DNA from: Phoronis australis
Taxonomy: Eukaryota > Phoronida > Phoronidae
Length of the DNA stretch: 53,159 nt
Reading direction: 5' to 3'
NCBI GenBank assembly: GCA_002633005.1
Contig: NMRA01000223.1
Location: forward strand, 163,710-216,868
Both the position numbers and the translations under genes were made by a program. The notes under the pieces are model-generated. The model had not been told where the DNA came from. It made no database searches and saw only the letters and a program-made list of their open reading frames with translations. The stretch's first letter is position 1, and each line of letters opens with the position of its first letter. Shown here piece by piece: positions 11,291-21,914 of the stretch.

Positions 11291-13350
11291 AACATTAATT
11301 GCTATCCTCAATGATTTAGTGCGACTAGAACAATGTACAGGGTGCTGTCAAATTATCAATAACTGGCATTAAGTCAGTGACTCTATATTTACTGCTAACG
11401 AAACAACATATTTAGCAAAAATATGTCCAGAATAATTGATTGGTTGAATGAAATACTTTACATTAATGGGTTTTATTATTTTACATTTTTTTGTTATATT
11501 TGATGAAAAGTTTACACGTGCATTGTTTCTAATTCACTTTCATCGAAGTAGATCAATGTATTATCCTTTTTAACGAGAAGCTCTACTACCCAAGTAACCC
11601 GTACGTAGGTTTATTTTAGTGAACTAAATAACTATTTTACTCTCTGGTGCCTGCCTTAAAACTCGGGGATAAATTAAACCTCGTCAGGATACAATTTTTA
11701 CACCTGCAATTGATACCTGACACTTGGTATACATGTACATGTACAGTGTGTAACAGACTTATGCCTTCAAAGTAAAAAATCAAATTTGCCAATTTCACCG
11801 ATATTGTAACCGCGTGTTTGCATCCGTATAAAAATTATCCCAAAACGTTGACTGAAAAACACACCGACTGCGAGAAACGTATGACAAACTTCAACAGTGA
11901 AAATAAAAAACACGTCTTACCTACAAACAAACTTTTTCTGTGTAGGCCATTACATCCGCTTGTATTGCCGAGCCGTTAGGTGTTGCCTAAATTTTGTATT
12001 CTAGTCCACATGATTCGGTCATCTATAAAATAAACCAAGGCGAGGTTCTCGGGATAGAAACACGTTATTTGGTTCCATTTCATTTAAATTGATGTGATCA
12101 CTGATGCTTATTTATTTTAGTGGTAGGTGAATAATTCACTAAAGCTACTCCATCATAAGACAATTTAAAAGATTTTAATTTTTAACAAATTGCACATTCC
12201 GTTCCACTCATAATTCCAAATCAAATCTGTGTTAGGGAGTGCATCCGGGGTTTCAAAGGTATCAAATCTTTGAACAGTGTATACTCGGTCATTTTGCCCA
12301 CATCCAGCGTGTCAATTTATTGTGTGAAGCTTGTAATCTAGTTGGAGCTTTGTAGCCAATCCTTCAGAAGTTACTTAACATCATTAGTTTTCTCTATAAG
12401 TCATCTTGAACCTCAAGTATTTCTATTTTTATGATTGTTTTGCACTCTTACTGCATGCAGAATGAACCACAATTATTATATATTTCGTGACAAGACTAAA
12501 TTATCACAACTATTAACGTTCCGCGTAATGTACAGATACTGAATTTCAGCTGCAATTACTTTTGCGTCTGGCTTTATCTTTATCGCATGCCCAACATGCC
12601 TGGATAAATCATGGTATAAAGTGTATGCAGGCTTTTCTCTCAACGGATTGTTCCAAAACCCTCTGAACTCCACACACAATCGACCCACAACCCCCAACCC
12701 AAGACCTGTGGCAATAGATGTTATTTGCGCTTTTTACACATTTCAAAATCATAATGCCTCGCCGAATGACTTTGCCCTAATACTTATCTAACGCAAATCT
12801 GCTCTGGCTCAACTCTCTTGGTTAAAAACAGAAAGTGGTGTAAGGGCATGCCCTGAATCTCCTATATCGAATTGTGAGCGTCCTATCTGGAACAGTTTCA
12901 CTAGCTGCTACCAATGGCCCTGTTCTACTAAACTTAGGGAGAGGGAGCACATTACCGTGAACAAACATATATTCACATGTTTATTATTTCATTTGGTGTT
13001 GTACACTTGTTTACAACATGCTCCATGTTTTCACTTTCCAATTAGGTAACTTGCAGTAAAATAACGTTTAACATAAGTTAACTATTTAACATGCGATTGG
13101 CCAGCTTGACCAATTATCAACAAAACTGTGTACATTCACTTCTCTCGTTGCAGGCATCAACGTCAACGTCTTGAAGTAATGAACTCTCAATGTATCCAAA
13201 GTCAGGGGAATTCATTGACGTGTAACCAGCTGTGTGTCATTACTCCATACTCCTTTTCCACAAAGTCTTTGTGTTGACATATGCAATTTCAGGGTCCGTT
13301 TCGTAAAAGTGATAAGAAACAGAGAAACGTTATTACTCCCCCATTTCAGA
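11291..13350. other. Intron or intergenic DNA, nothing recognised
   Basis: AT-rich with no supported exon between the two kringle copies. Short ORFs here (such as 12476-12697 on the - strand) have no family motif, no splice sites in phase and no conservation with the other kringle copy. Confidence 0.45.
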
Positions 13351-13496
13351 ATTGCTATGGACAAAACGATTACTACTGTTCTGCCGAAAGTAAAAAGAAT
13401 GCGCGTGAGGCAAATTTAATTATTTGCATCTGTAAGTTGCGGTTCCGGCCCTTAACCCCCAAAAGCACAGGTCAAGTGAAGAAACATGGTATACAT
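13351..13496 (+). repeat. 146-bp direct repeat, copy 1, ending at an N
   Basis: Matches 13659-13804 with one difference that I can see (GCTATGG versus GCTGTGG). It stops exactly at the unresolved base 13497. Such a near-identical repeat at an N suggests an assembly join rather than a biological duplication. Confidence 0.9.
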
Positions 13497-13658
13497 NCCA
13501 CCAGAAACAATGCCCTAACAAATCAGCAGTTACCAATGGTCTATCGGTGACACATCCAGACAACCAAGCCAGAGCACCATGGTTCAAATCCTGATAACAG
13601 TAACTTTTTTTAGCAACATTAATAATTTCTAAAATATATAAAATACACTACTATCACA

Positions 13659-13804
13659 ATTGCTGTGGACAAAACGATTACTACTGTTCTGCCGAAAGTA
13701 AAAAGAATGCGCGTGAGGCAAATTTAATTATTTGCATCTGTAAGTTGCGGTTCCGGCCCTTAACCCCCAAAAGCACAGGTCAAGTGAAGAAACATGGTAT
13801 ACAT
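13659..13804 (+). repeat. 146-bp direct repeat, copy 2, in the kringle-2 intron
   Basis: Same text as 13351-13496, 308 bp downstream. This copy continues smoothly into the intron paralogous to 6950-7537, so it is probably the authentic location. Confidence 0.9.
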
Positions 13805-14290
13805 CCATGTCACCGTGTAATAGATTACCTGGCAACAAAGGATTTACAGAAATAGCTTAAACAAGAGGTGGATAGCTGAAACGTACTCTTTGGATATTAA
13901 CCTGACCTCACTAATAACCACCCCAAACATTCAGCATTGTTTTATTGCACTCTCACTGATTAACATGTTATTAAAAATTTCGAACATTAATAACATTGTT
14001 TTCACGTACATGCAAGAAAAGATCCCGATACATTCGTCAAATATTATCACAAATATGACACGCCAGCATTCCAGTTATCATGCGTATTAGTATTGCGCCA
14101 TTTTCCCGCAATCTCACTTTCAGCTGACAGTGTAAGTCACCGGCCGTAGGCCATTTAACTATGTCTTAAAATGCTTTCATAATCGAGGCTGCAAGATCAA
14201 CCACCACTAGTAAGCGCGCCTTAACTGATAGTCGATGCTTTCTAGATTACCGAAACCTCTGTCAAATACTAAAGCTTGTTTGGTTTGCAG
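13700..14290 (+). repeat. Intron segment upstream of kringle exon 2, paralogous to 6890-7537
   Basis: Collinear with the intron upstream of kringle exon 1, with about 75-85% similarity by eye and several small indels. It contains the branch-point and acceptor region of exon 2, ending TTTGGTTTGCAG. Confidence 0.75.
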
Positions 14291-14572
14291 AAACTATCCT
14301 CGGGTGCAAAAATGATGTTAAAGGACTTGACTATAACGGAAAGGGTAACTACGCCAACACGGGGCAAAGCTGCAGGATATGGGACACTGATGACGTTGTG
14401 AACTACATGATAAAAAAAAGACGTCTTTTTGCGTCATATATGAATTGGCCAAGAAACGTGCAACGTTCGAACTTTTGTAGAAATCCGGACCATTGGGAAG
14501 GTGGTCCTTGGTGTTTCATAGAAGATGAACCTGTACCTTCGTGGCGTGCTTGTGACATCAAACTGTGTAATG
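14291..14572 (+). CDS. Kringle-domain exon 2 (internal exon of a larger gene)
   Basis: A 282-bp exon, the same length as the first kringle exon and with the same phase-1/phase-1 boundaries (GTTTGCAG acceptor, GTAAGT donor). The six kringle cysteines are intact: GCK, SCRIW, NFCRNPD, GPWCFIED, RACDI, LCN. Like the first copy it has an extended, basic loop (IKKKRRLF region) between the second and third cysteines. The segment around the fourth and fifth cysteines (PWC[YF]IEDE..PSWR.CDI) is almost identical in the two copies. Both copies have kept the frame, all cysteines and the splice sites despite diverged introns. That points to purifying selection and a functional tandem-kringle protein. No third kringle was found downstream in the window. 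Confidence 0.9.
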
Positions 14573-14741
14573 GTAAGTACTAGCACGCTACAAAAGCAGA
14601 TTTTAAAGCTGAGTAGCTGTGCAGTCTGATTGCATGTACATCAAAAACTTCATTTGGTATTTTTCTGCTGAGGGAGATTCCTATACATATCCGACTTAAA
14701 CATACTATTGAATGATACGTGAAGATACACTGTAGTGCACT
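14573..14741 (+). other. Start of the intron after kringle exon 2
   Basis: Donor GTAAGT followed by uninterrupted intron text. This acts as the empty-site reference for the two insertions found after kringle exon 1. Confidence 0.7.
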
Positions 14742-15205
14742 TATTGGGGACAAATAAAACAAAAAGAATAATAAATATTTTAAGTTGTGTTGGCAATTTC
14801 AGGGTCACAGCTCTACAAATAAATACTTCACAGACGGAACCAGATGGTTTCCTTAATTACAAGAGATAACACACACATTCCCGATACCCAAAGTGTAATT
14901 GAGTATCGGATACTAAGTGGCACAGGTTAGCATAGTACCAGATGGGTACACAATACCAAATGGGTATTGGCCGATTGCCTACCAACTGGGTCGAGCAAAG
15001 CGGCAAATTCAATAACAAGTACCAAGTGGGTACAAACTGCCAAATGGGCAAATATCATATAAAGTACCAAGTGGGTACACCAAACAGCCAACTGGGTTAT
15101 AACAACCTGCAAAGCAGGTTCCGGACAAGCTGAGTGAGCAGACCAACCGGAGTGATAAAAAGAGATATTGTAAGGAACGTGGTGTTGTGGCTCAGTATGT
15201 GCCCA
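14742..15205. repeat. Long direct repeat, copy 1, with dyad-motif array
   Basis: From TTATTGGGGACAAATAAAAC to GTGGCTCAGTATGTGCCCA this is almost collinear with 15659-16133 (over 90% identical by eye). Its core (14936-15100) holds seven copies of a short dyad built on CCANNTGGG, five with fully complementary arms (for example GTACC-AAGTG-GGTAC at 15019 and 15064). It encodes no credible protein. The pair with 16.1 kb, about 450 bp of spacer between them, recalls the terminal repeats of a mobile element, but no terminal TG/CA or target duplication was identified. Confidence 0.8.
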
Positions 15206-15658
15206 GGGCTGTGACCGGGGTGGAGAGAAGGAAGCTGCAGTAATGGATGCTCAAGTACATGTCTGGTCGCTAGCCAATGACGTCGGTTCTTCCCTGACGG
15301 TAACACGCTCCGGGCTTGAAGAAGGTGCCAGCAGCGGCTGTAAAAAAACAATAACCAACAGCAGATTTTATTCGGCAAAAGGGATGGAGCGTGGGAAAGG
15401 TAGAAAACGTTGACATAAATTTTTGTGGTACCCCGGGTAGGGAGGGCAGGAGAGGTATAAACTTATCTAAATAGGAAAACTTACGAGTGAATGTACTGTT
15501 GCTTGAGGCTGGGCCAACAGGAAGCTGGAGAGAAAGAACAAACAGCGCAACCATCGGACTTGGTAGGAACTAACCACGGGTTGGATATGAAGCATGAAGG
15601 GTTGTATAACGGTATATGGCCAAATAATAGGATTTATGTCAGAGAGCCATCAATCTCA
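15206..15658. repeat. Spacer between the two long direct repeats; part recurs at 22.6 kb
   Basis: Non-coding. The stretch 15454-15658 (from GGTATAAAC..TCTAA.TAGGAAAACTTACG to GTCAGAG.GCCAT) recurs at 22593-22806 with few differences, so it belongs to the same dispersed element as the flanking repeats. Confidence 0.75.
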
Positions 15659-16135
15659 TTATTCGGGACAACTAAAACAACAAGAATAACATATATTTTA
15701 AGTTGTGTTGGCAATTTCAGGGTCACAGCTCTACAAATAAATGTTTCACAGAAGGAACAAGATGTGTTCCTTAATTACAAGAGATAACACACACATTTCC
15801 GATACCCAAAGTGTAATTGAGTATCAGATACTGAGTGAGTGGCACAGGTTAGCTTAGTACCAAATGGGAACATAATACCAAATGGGTATTGGCCGATTGC
15901 CTACCAACTGGGTCGAGCAAAGCGGCAAATTCAATAACAAGTACCAACTAGGTACAAACTGCCAAATGGGCAAATATCATATAAAGTACCAAGTGGGTAC
16001 ACCAAACAGCCAACTGGGCTATAACAACCTGCAAAGCAGGGCAAAGCAGGTTCCGGACAACCGGAGTGAGCAAACCAGCCGGAGTGATAAAAAGAGACAT
16101 TGTAAGGAACGTGGTGTTGTGGCTCAGTATATGCC
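15659..16135. repeat. Long direct repeat, copy 2, with dyad-motif array
   Basis: Second copy of the 14742-15205 unit. It shows the same seven dyads in the same order with small changes, an 11-bp internal duplication (GGGCAAAGCA near 16038) and a break near 16135. After the break a 50-bp extra segment containing the palindromic GTTGTTCATGGATGAACAA separates it from text that again resembles copy 1. Confidence 0.8.
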
Positions 16136-16800
16136 ACATGGGTAGGGTTGTTCATGGATGAACAATCCTGTCCACCGCCACAACTCACGTGGGGGCCGTG
16201 ACCCTGGTAGAGGAGTGACAGGAGATGGGAGAAAAATGTAGTCACAAGCAATGAGAAAAGGACTGATACCAGTCCCGGATTGGCCTCCATATTCAGTGAA
16301 GCTCGCACCCCCCGCCCTCTTGGGTTCAGGCACGATGTTAGACTTGGGGCACGGCACACGAGGACAGATTGGATACCTCACGGCGAGCAGTCCCGCTCCC
16401 GCCAAGTTCGAAGCCCAGCCACACCCTGGTCGCCGAGAGAGCCAGAGTTGTGGCTGCTATACATTACAGGCACCTCTACTGACCCCATACCACACTCACC
16501 TAGCAGACACTGCTATGCCTTAACTACAAGGGAAATTGCACCACATAACGGTGCAAGCACAAACCTACATGGAGGACCTGCGGTGGTTCCCACCCGAGCA
16601 TCGCATGGCACAGGACCACCCTACGCTCCCGGCCGGGCTTTCCCCGGTTCCAAGCCGCCCCCAAAGTCCAACTAACCCTCACTCATATCGCGGCAAATAC
16701 TGGCGAAATTCAGCCGGTTTAGGGCACACTTTAGTACCTCAAGTTCAGTGCCCCCCAATTATTACGAATCTAATGCATCATGTACATGTTTGAGCTAGGG
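16136..16800. other. GC-richer segment, unrecognised
   Basis: Noticeably richer in C and G than its surroundings, with overlapping long ORFs on both strands (for example 16280-16675 +, 15931-16359 -). None carries a domain I recognise, and proline/arginine-rich text in several frames is what GC-rich repeat DNA produces. Probably the remaining part of the repeat element to its left. Confidence 0.4.
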
Positions 16801-16974
16801 TAGGGCAGCCGAAGAGAACTGGCGTTTAGGTTCCTATGTGCCAAGGTGTTCGTATTGCTGTGGAACAATTAACTTGCGTACCAGAAGAAGTAAGCCTTGG
16901 GACAATGGAGTGGGAGTAAACTCACACGGAAGCGTGTGCTGTTAGGGAAACTCGCTGAGAACAGAAAGATTGTA

Positions 16975-17140
16975 TAAATTATTTTGATTTAATTTTTTAA
17001 CATTTTAATTTATTCATTTTTATTTATTTTTAAATATCATTTATTTACTTTTTAAATACATTTTTATTTAGTTTTTATATTTGTTATTTACTTTTTTTAA
17101 ATAGTTTTATTTGCTTTTATTTTTTTATTTTTTACATAAG
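16975..17140. repeat. T-rich low-complexity tract
   Basis: Runs of TTTATTT, ATTTTTATTTA and TTTTTTATT over about 165 bp. Confidence 0.85.
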
Positions 17141-18419
17141 ATAGGAAAGATGTAATGGTGGAGGGAAGGTAAATGACCATCAGCATGGGAGAGGTCATTT
17201 CATATAAAGATTATGAACAGATCTAAAATCATTATTTAAAACAGTCCTATTTATTTTCTGATACTTTTAAGATGAAAACCGACAGCTTGATAAAAATCAT
17301 TAATTAAAACCATGTATGAAGCTATCTGCCACAGACAGACCTTCATACGGAAACTTGCATGTCTACTATATGTCTAAGAAAAATAAAACATCTATAAAAA
17401 TCCTACAGAACACAACTATACGAGAGAGCAGAGCAGCAACAGGCTCTCAGGAATAATGATACCCCAAGTCGCATAAAATACACAACGCCAAGTGCACAAA
17501 TCAGGAAGCAACTCGGTCTACAAAATATGATTGGCAGTAAAGACCTAGGACCCTATCATTGTGTTCAACGAATATCCTAGAGCTAAGCAAAAGGACAAAT
17601 AACATTTGTGCTGTCGATGTCAGGAAAGGATGGGCACAACTAATCAGTAAATGCAATTAAGCCTAGGGTTCTGGTATCATGGAAGTTTAGTCTAGAAAGT
17701 TCCATTGCTGGGTAATTATATGAAAGTGAATCAACAGGCTGGCACATTACCATGCAATCTGGGTCAATGTAATATAGGTCAACAAAATGAAAGGTTACAA
17801 CATTTTGAAATCGTAAAATAAAAATCTTGTGTTAAAATAAGTCAGACATTACTGGTAATCTGATATGATTTATACGCCTAAACGGGCGGATGTAAACCAT
17901 TAATGTGACAGTGACGCGTTTTCAAACACTTGGCGCAGTGACATGGATACTGTTTAGGCCTACTAATAGCCCGGGTGTAGTGGATCCTGGGTTGCAAATG
18001 AAAACGACCCTAATTCAGCGGGTAAGGACAACTTTTAGAGTGACTGGCTTAGACCTAATACACCGAAATGAACTAGTATCTACGAAAATCGTAAAATTAA
18101 AGGAAACAGCTTAAGCCGGTCTTGCCCTCGCTCTGGAGGCACTCGAGCGCAGATTTCGTACGACTAAGCTTTACGCGCCTGTGGCAGTGGACAACTTAGC
18201 AGGCATGTGAGACGTGATCTCATCGATCATAACGTCCGCCTATCTAGCACTACAGTAGCCGACTATTCGAAAATCGTCCTGATGGGAAATACCCGACCAC
18301 GATGGTAGACGAAAACAAAAGTTGACGCATTAACGGTAAGCGCGGTTGGAATAGGTTAAAATTATGCCGAGAGAACGAAATGTGAAGTATTATGTGATAC
18401 CAATTTACACGAGTGTTTT
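17141..18419. other. Intergenic, nothing recognised
   Basis: No coding motif, splice-bounded exon or repeat relationship seen. The ORF at 17905-18114 has no family features. Confidence 0.45.
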
Positions 18420-18980
18420 AAAATGTTTAACACGTTTTGTTGTTATTATTATTTTTATTTTATTAGTTTATTTTTCAATTATTATTTATTTAATTTGTAG
18501 CAATATTTTAGTGTACGTTTTAGTTTGTTTATTAGTTGTATTATATGTTGTTTTTTTAATTTTTTATTGATTTTTTTCGTGCGGTGGTAAAGTATAAATA
18601 TGTTTTAAGTGTTCGTTCCGAAGGCAGTATGCCGGTCAAAAGGGCGGATAAACATGGTAGGGTTAGGGCCGGTGACGAAGTACTTAAAAAGGCCTAACAA
18701 ACAACATATCCAAGGGTGATTACAGTATTTCGTATCTTTCATGGAAATTCGAATAAAATGTCAACAGAGATTCAAAGTTTTTTTTATTTATTATTATTAT
18801 TATTATTTTGTTATTATTATTATTATTAGTATTTTTATTATTATTACTATTATTTATCATTATTATTATTATTATTCATTATGATTGTTTTGTTGTTTTT
18901 TTGTTTTTTATTATTTATTTTTATTATTTTTTTATTATTATCAGTTTTTTTGATTATTATTGTTTTGTTTTACTTAGTTC
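18420..18980. repeat. AT-rich island with (TTA)n microsatellite
   Basis: T-dominated sequence with a clear (TTA/ATT)n core at about 18777-18880. The hydrophobic Phe/Ile/Leu/Val ORFs across it (18364-18570 and 18881-19153) are products of base composition, not membrane proteins. Confidence 0.85.
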
Positions 18981-19456
18981 CTAAATTTTATTACTATAAT
19001 TTTACCCACCAAAGTGGTTGCGCGCTATATGAGGACACTTCCATGTTAGACGCGGCACTTTCGAGCTTTACCGCACCAGGCTTCACGGCGATATGGGATA
19101 GATTCCCACCTAGGTCTAAACCCATTGTAAATCGCATCTGTTTACATCAATAATACCTCCAGTCCTGTTGGAACAGTACGAAGTCTAGTGTTATGTACAT
19201 GCAAATCCAGTATCCGCCATGTACCCAAACCACAAGTACGTCTGGAGCCGAGGTCACACACTTGTCAAACCGCTGGCATTCAAGCTCATTCTACATGGGT
19301 ACCCAGACCCCAACTGTGCTTCACTCCTTGTTCAAGGCTTAAATAGCCAAGGAGTGTAGTAGTATAGGAGAGTTCACTTGCGAGTTCGCTGTTACCTCTA
19401 CTACTATCGCCGCCAAGTGGTGAACAAGCAACTGTCAACCAGGAAGCGCCAAAACA

Positions 19457-19551
19457 ATGGGGGACGCATTTTGCAGTGCGATAAATTGCACTAATTCATC
19501 CACGACAATCCCAGGCGTGTCATTTTTTAGGTTTCCTAAGGATTCGGAAAG
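19457..19551 (+). CDS. THAP zinc-finger, first exon
   Basis: ATG in good context (AAAACAATGG), followed by MGDAFCSAINC, then GVSFFRFPKDSER. This is the N-terminal half of a THAP finger: the first two cysteines (C-x4-C) and the conserved GVSFxxFPKD. The exon ends at GAAAG|GTATTA, a plausible donor within the usual ER(R)KKW stretch, phase 2. THAP domains are C2CH zinc fingers that bind DNA. Here the position just inside a TIR suggests a transposase start rather than a host regulator. The open frame runs on into intron to 19708. Confidence 0.7.
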
Positions 19552-20128
19552 GTATTATATGTTATTCAATAATGTGATACATTGTCTTTCATTTTGTGTG
19601 TTCTGTTCACGGTTGTTAGACAAGTCGATCGCACGTCCCGGTGCCACTGTCTGTTGTCTGCAGTGTAGGCTAGGCCTATGGGCAGCCGGCGGAAGGACTA
19701 CTGATTAACGTACGATGTGATCGTCAGCTTTTTGGATACTTGCAGTCCATGTATTCCAAATCAAAATGTCACTCTAACGATCGCTGGGATAATTTTAGGA
19801 AAACGTACCCATGGCCATGGGTGAATGTGAATCATCGTGGTGACACGGCCATGGCACAATCACAGCCACAGTGACTCAAGTTTTCATTAGTCAAGTTAGA
19901 GAATCTGTGGGTCTCGGTGAAAAGTTGTGTAGCCCTTAAAATATCCGTGGATCGACATTTGAGTCCTGGTTTTTTAGTTGACACCAAGATGCTTTTGTCT
20001 CTATCACAATCACAGTGCGACAGGACTTCTGTAGTGTAGTGTAGTGTAGTTTAGTGTAGACTACCAGTCTTCTGTGAACCTGGTGAGTATGAGGTTTGTT
20101 CGAGTCTCTCATTGATTTCTGTTCAGGT

Positions 20129-20298
20129 GCAAGCACTGGGAGCCGACTTTATGAATAGAGTGCATCATACTCGTCCAAGAACTGCAACGTATGCTCTCAT
20201 GATCACTTCGAGGAGTACATGTTGATGAATGAAGAACAAGCTGGTATTGAATGCAGTTCTCCGGATTTTATGTTACAGCCGTGGAATAGGCTTTTCAG
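20129..20298 (+). pseudogene. Decayed second THAP half
   Basis: After an acceptor-like TTTCTGTTCAG at 20126, one frame reads SSKNCNVCSHDHFEEYM (20174-20221). This matches the second half of a THAP finger, where S.N..[LV]CS.HF supplies the last Cys and His. An in-frame TAG lies just upstream (about 20156), and the AVPTIF-type end is absent. Together with 19457-19551 it would complete a C2CH finger if the stop is a decay mutation or the exon boundary is further 3'. The frame ends at a TGA near 20303. Confidence 0.45.
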
Positions 20299-20303
20299 TT
20301 TCT

Positions 20304-21914
20304 GATTATCGTCTCACAAAGCAAGTACTGGAACATCACGTGTAGAAAGGACAATTAGTCAAAATCTGGTTTTCGTATTTTACTAAGGTTGATCAGATTG
20401 AACCATTTTATGAATGGTTAGCCTGAAACTGATGGGTCTTTGAGAGTCTGAATGGTGGGCTGACATTTTGTTAAACCCAAGCTATCCGTATCATTTTGCT
20501 TCTCAATGACAAACACCTCTGTGAGTAAATTAGTTATCAGCTTCAACACATTTCATTGGCAAAAAGAGCTGTTGTTTACTAGTGAATAGAGAGTGAAAAG
20601 GTTGGTTAGATTTTTTTGTTGTATTGGTGTATGTGTTGCCTATTTTGTACGTTTTTGGAGATTGTGATTAATTTAAGCCCCAGTTGTGGCTAAGTAACAA
20701 ATATGACCTTGTGGTCTAGCTTTAGCTTACCTGAAATATTTACTGTTATTGATAATATGAACAGTGGGTATAGAAAATAAAAAAATTAGTTTTATCATCC
20801 AAGTCTTTTTAATTCAGGTTTGTATGAAGTTGTGTGGCTAGTGATTATTTTGATTGCTGTTCAGCACCTCTTAACTTTTTTGTCATGCCATTTTGAGCTT
20901 GGACTGGTTATGGTGGTGCTATACTCAATGTGGGGGGGGGGCTTGAAGTCCCGACGATGTAGACCTTTTGCTAACAAATGAGTGGGCGGAATAAAAAAAA
21001 AAAACGTGGACCACCACTGTGAATTGCGCGTTTCCGTTTCTTTAGTCGACTGTTGTCCCATTTTCTCGGACTTTTTGTCTCGTTCGAGCCCCCGAGCCCC
21101 CTGGGTGCGCGCGTGGGAGAGTGCAATCGAGTTTACCCTATGCTGGAATGTCTAAGAAATAATGGGATGTTCTAAAATTATATTACAGTTTTGTGGTAGT
21201 GATCAATTGCTTTCTTCTTCTTACATGTGTAACACCCACTACACCAAACAATTGTTCGCATTGCTAGTATCCTGGTGCATTGAATAGGGAACACATGCGA
21301 AATTGTTTGGTGGAGGTGAAACCAGCATTGAGCTGGGAGACATGTTTGTCAATGGTCAGGGGAGCAACCAAAATTTATGACGATGGGAAGGGCTCAACAC
21401 CCATGTGGCATACCCCATTGTTTTTTACCTGTTTAGCACTCCTCCTATTTAACCCCCCTGGGAGATGGTCAACACCCATTTGGCGCCCACATAGTTTTTG
21501 CCTTGTACCCCCTTAGCTGTCACCTGGGGGGAATCACCCTCTGAACCCCCAGGGGCAATCATTCAATTTTCATTGTCCGTGGAGGTATGAACTGTTATAA
21601 GGAAAGATAATTTGCCTTGTTAAGAACTCAAACATGCAACAAAACCGTGATAGATTTTGAAAGGAGCACTTTAATATTGATTAAAATACACATTTTCATT
21701 CTCATTCGATTATACATGTAAGTGGATGTTAGTTTACGTATTCTAACCATTTTCAATCACACAGTAATTTTCTTGCACGTTGAACGTCATTAAATTATGG
21801 TTTCATCAGTGTTTACATTGTTCGGACTGCGCTCATAAGTAATTATTGATTATTCACCGCTTGGAGCGCTAGTGTTTCGACCGGTAACCATTGCGGCGAA
21901 TGGTAAAATGGCGG
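20304..21914. other. Interior of the THAP TIR element, no gene recognised
   Basis: AT-rich to about 20930, then short G and A runs (20932-20941, 20991-21004) and repeated text such as CAACACCCAT.TGGC at about 21389 and 21470. No transposase catalytic motifs. Confidence 0.4.

Noticed and set aside
13580-13625. tRNA-like B box (GGTTCAAATCC) followed by a T run
   Set aside because: The T-arm does not pair, no A box or acceptor stem was found at the right distance, and the segment lies at a suspected assembly join. A SINE remnant remains possible but is unsupported.
14860-16140. CRISPR-like impression of regularly spaced short repeats
   Set aside because: Motifs are dyads with irregular spacing inside two long direct repeats in animal DNA; there are no equal-length spacers and no cas genes.
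15931-16675. Overlapping long ORFs on both strands (131-142 codons)
   Set aside because: They lie in repeat DNA and a GC-rich segment where stops are rare, with no motif, splice signal or conserved frame.
18364-19153. Hydrophobic ORFs resembling membrane proteins
   Set aside because: T-rich low-complexity DNA translates to Phe/Leu/Ile/Val in any frame.
19330-19357. Hairpin CACTCCTTG...CCAAGGAGTG at the left end of the THAP element, considered as a terminator or extended TIR
   Set aside because: The outer arm lies outside the element and has no counterpart at the right end; it may be a remnant of a neighbouring copy, but I cannot support it as a feature.
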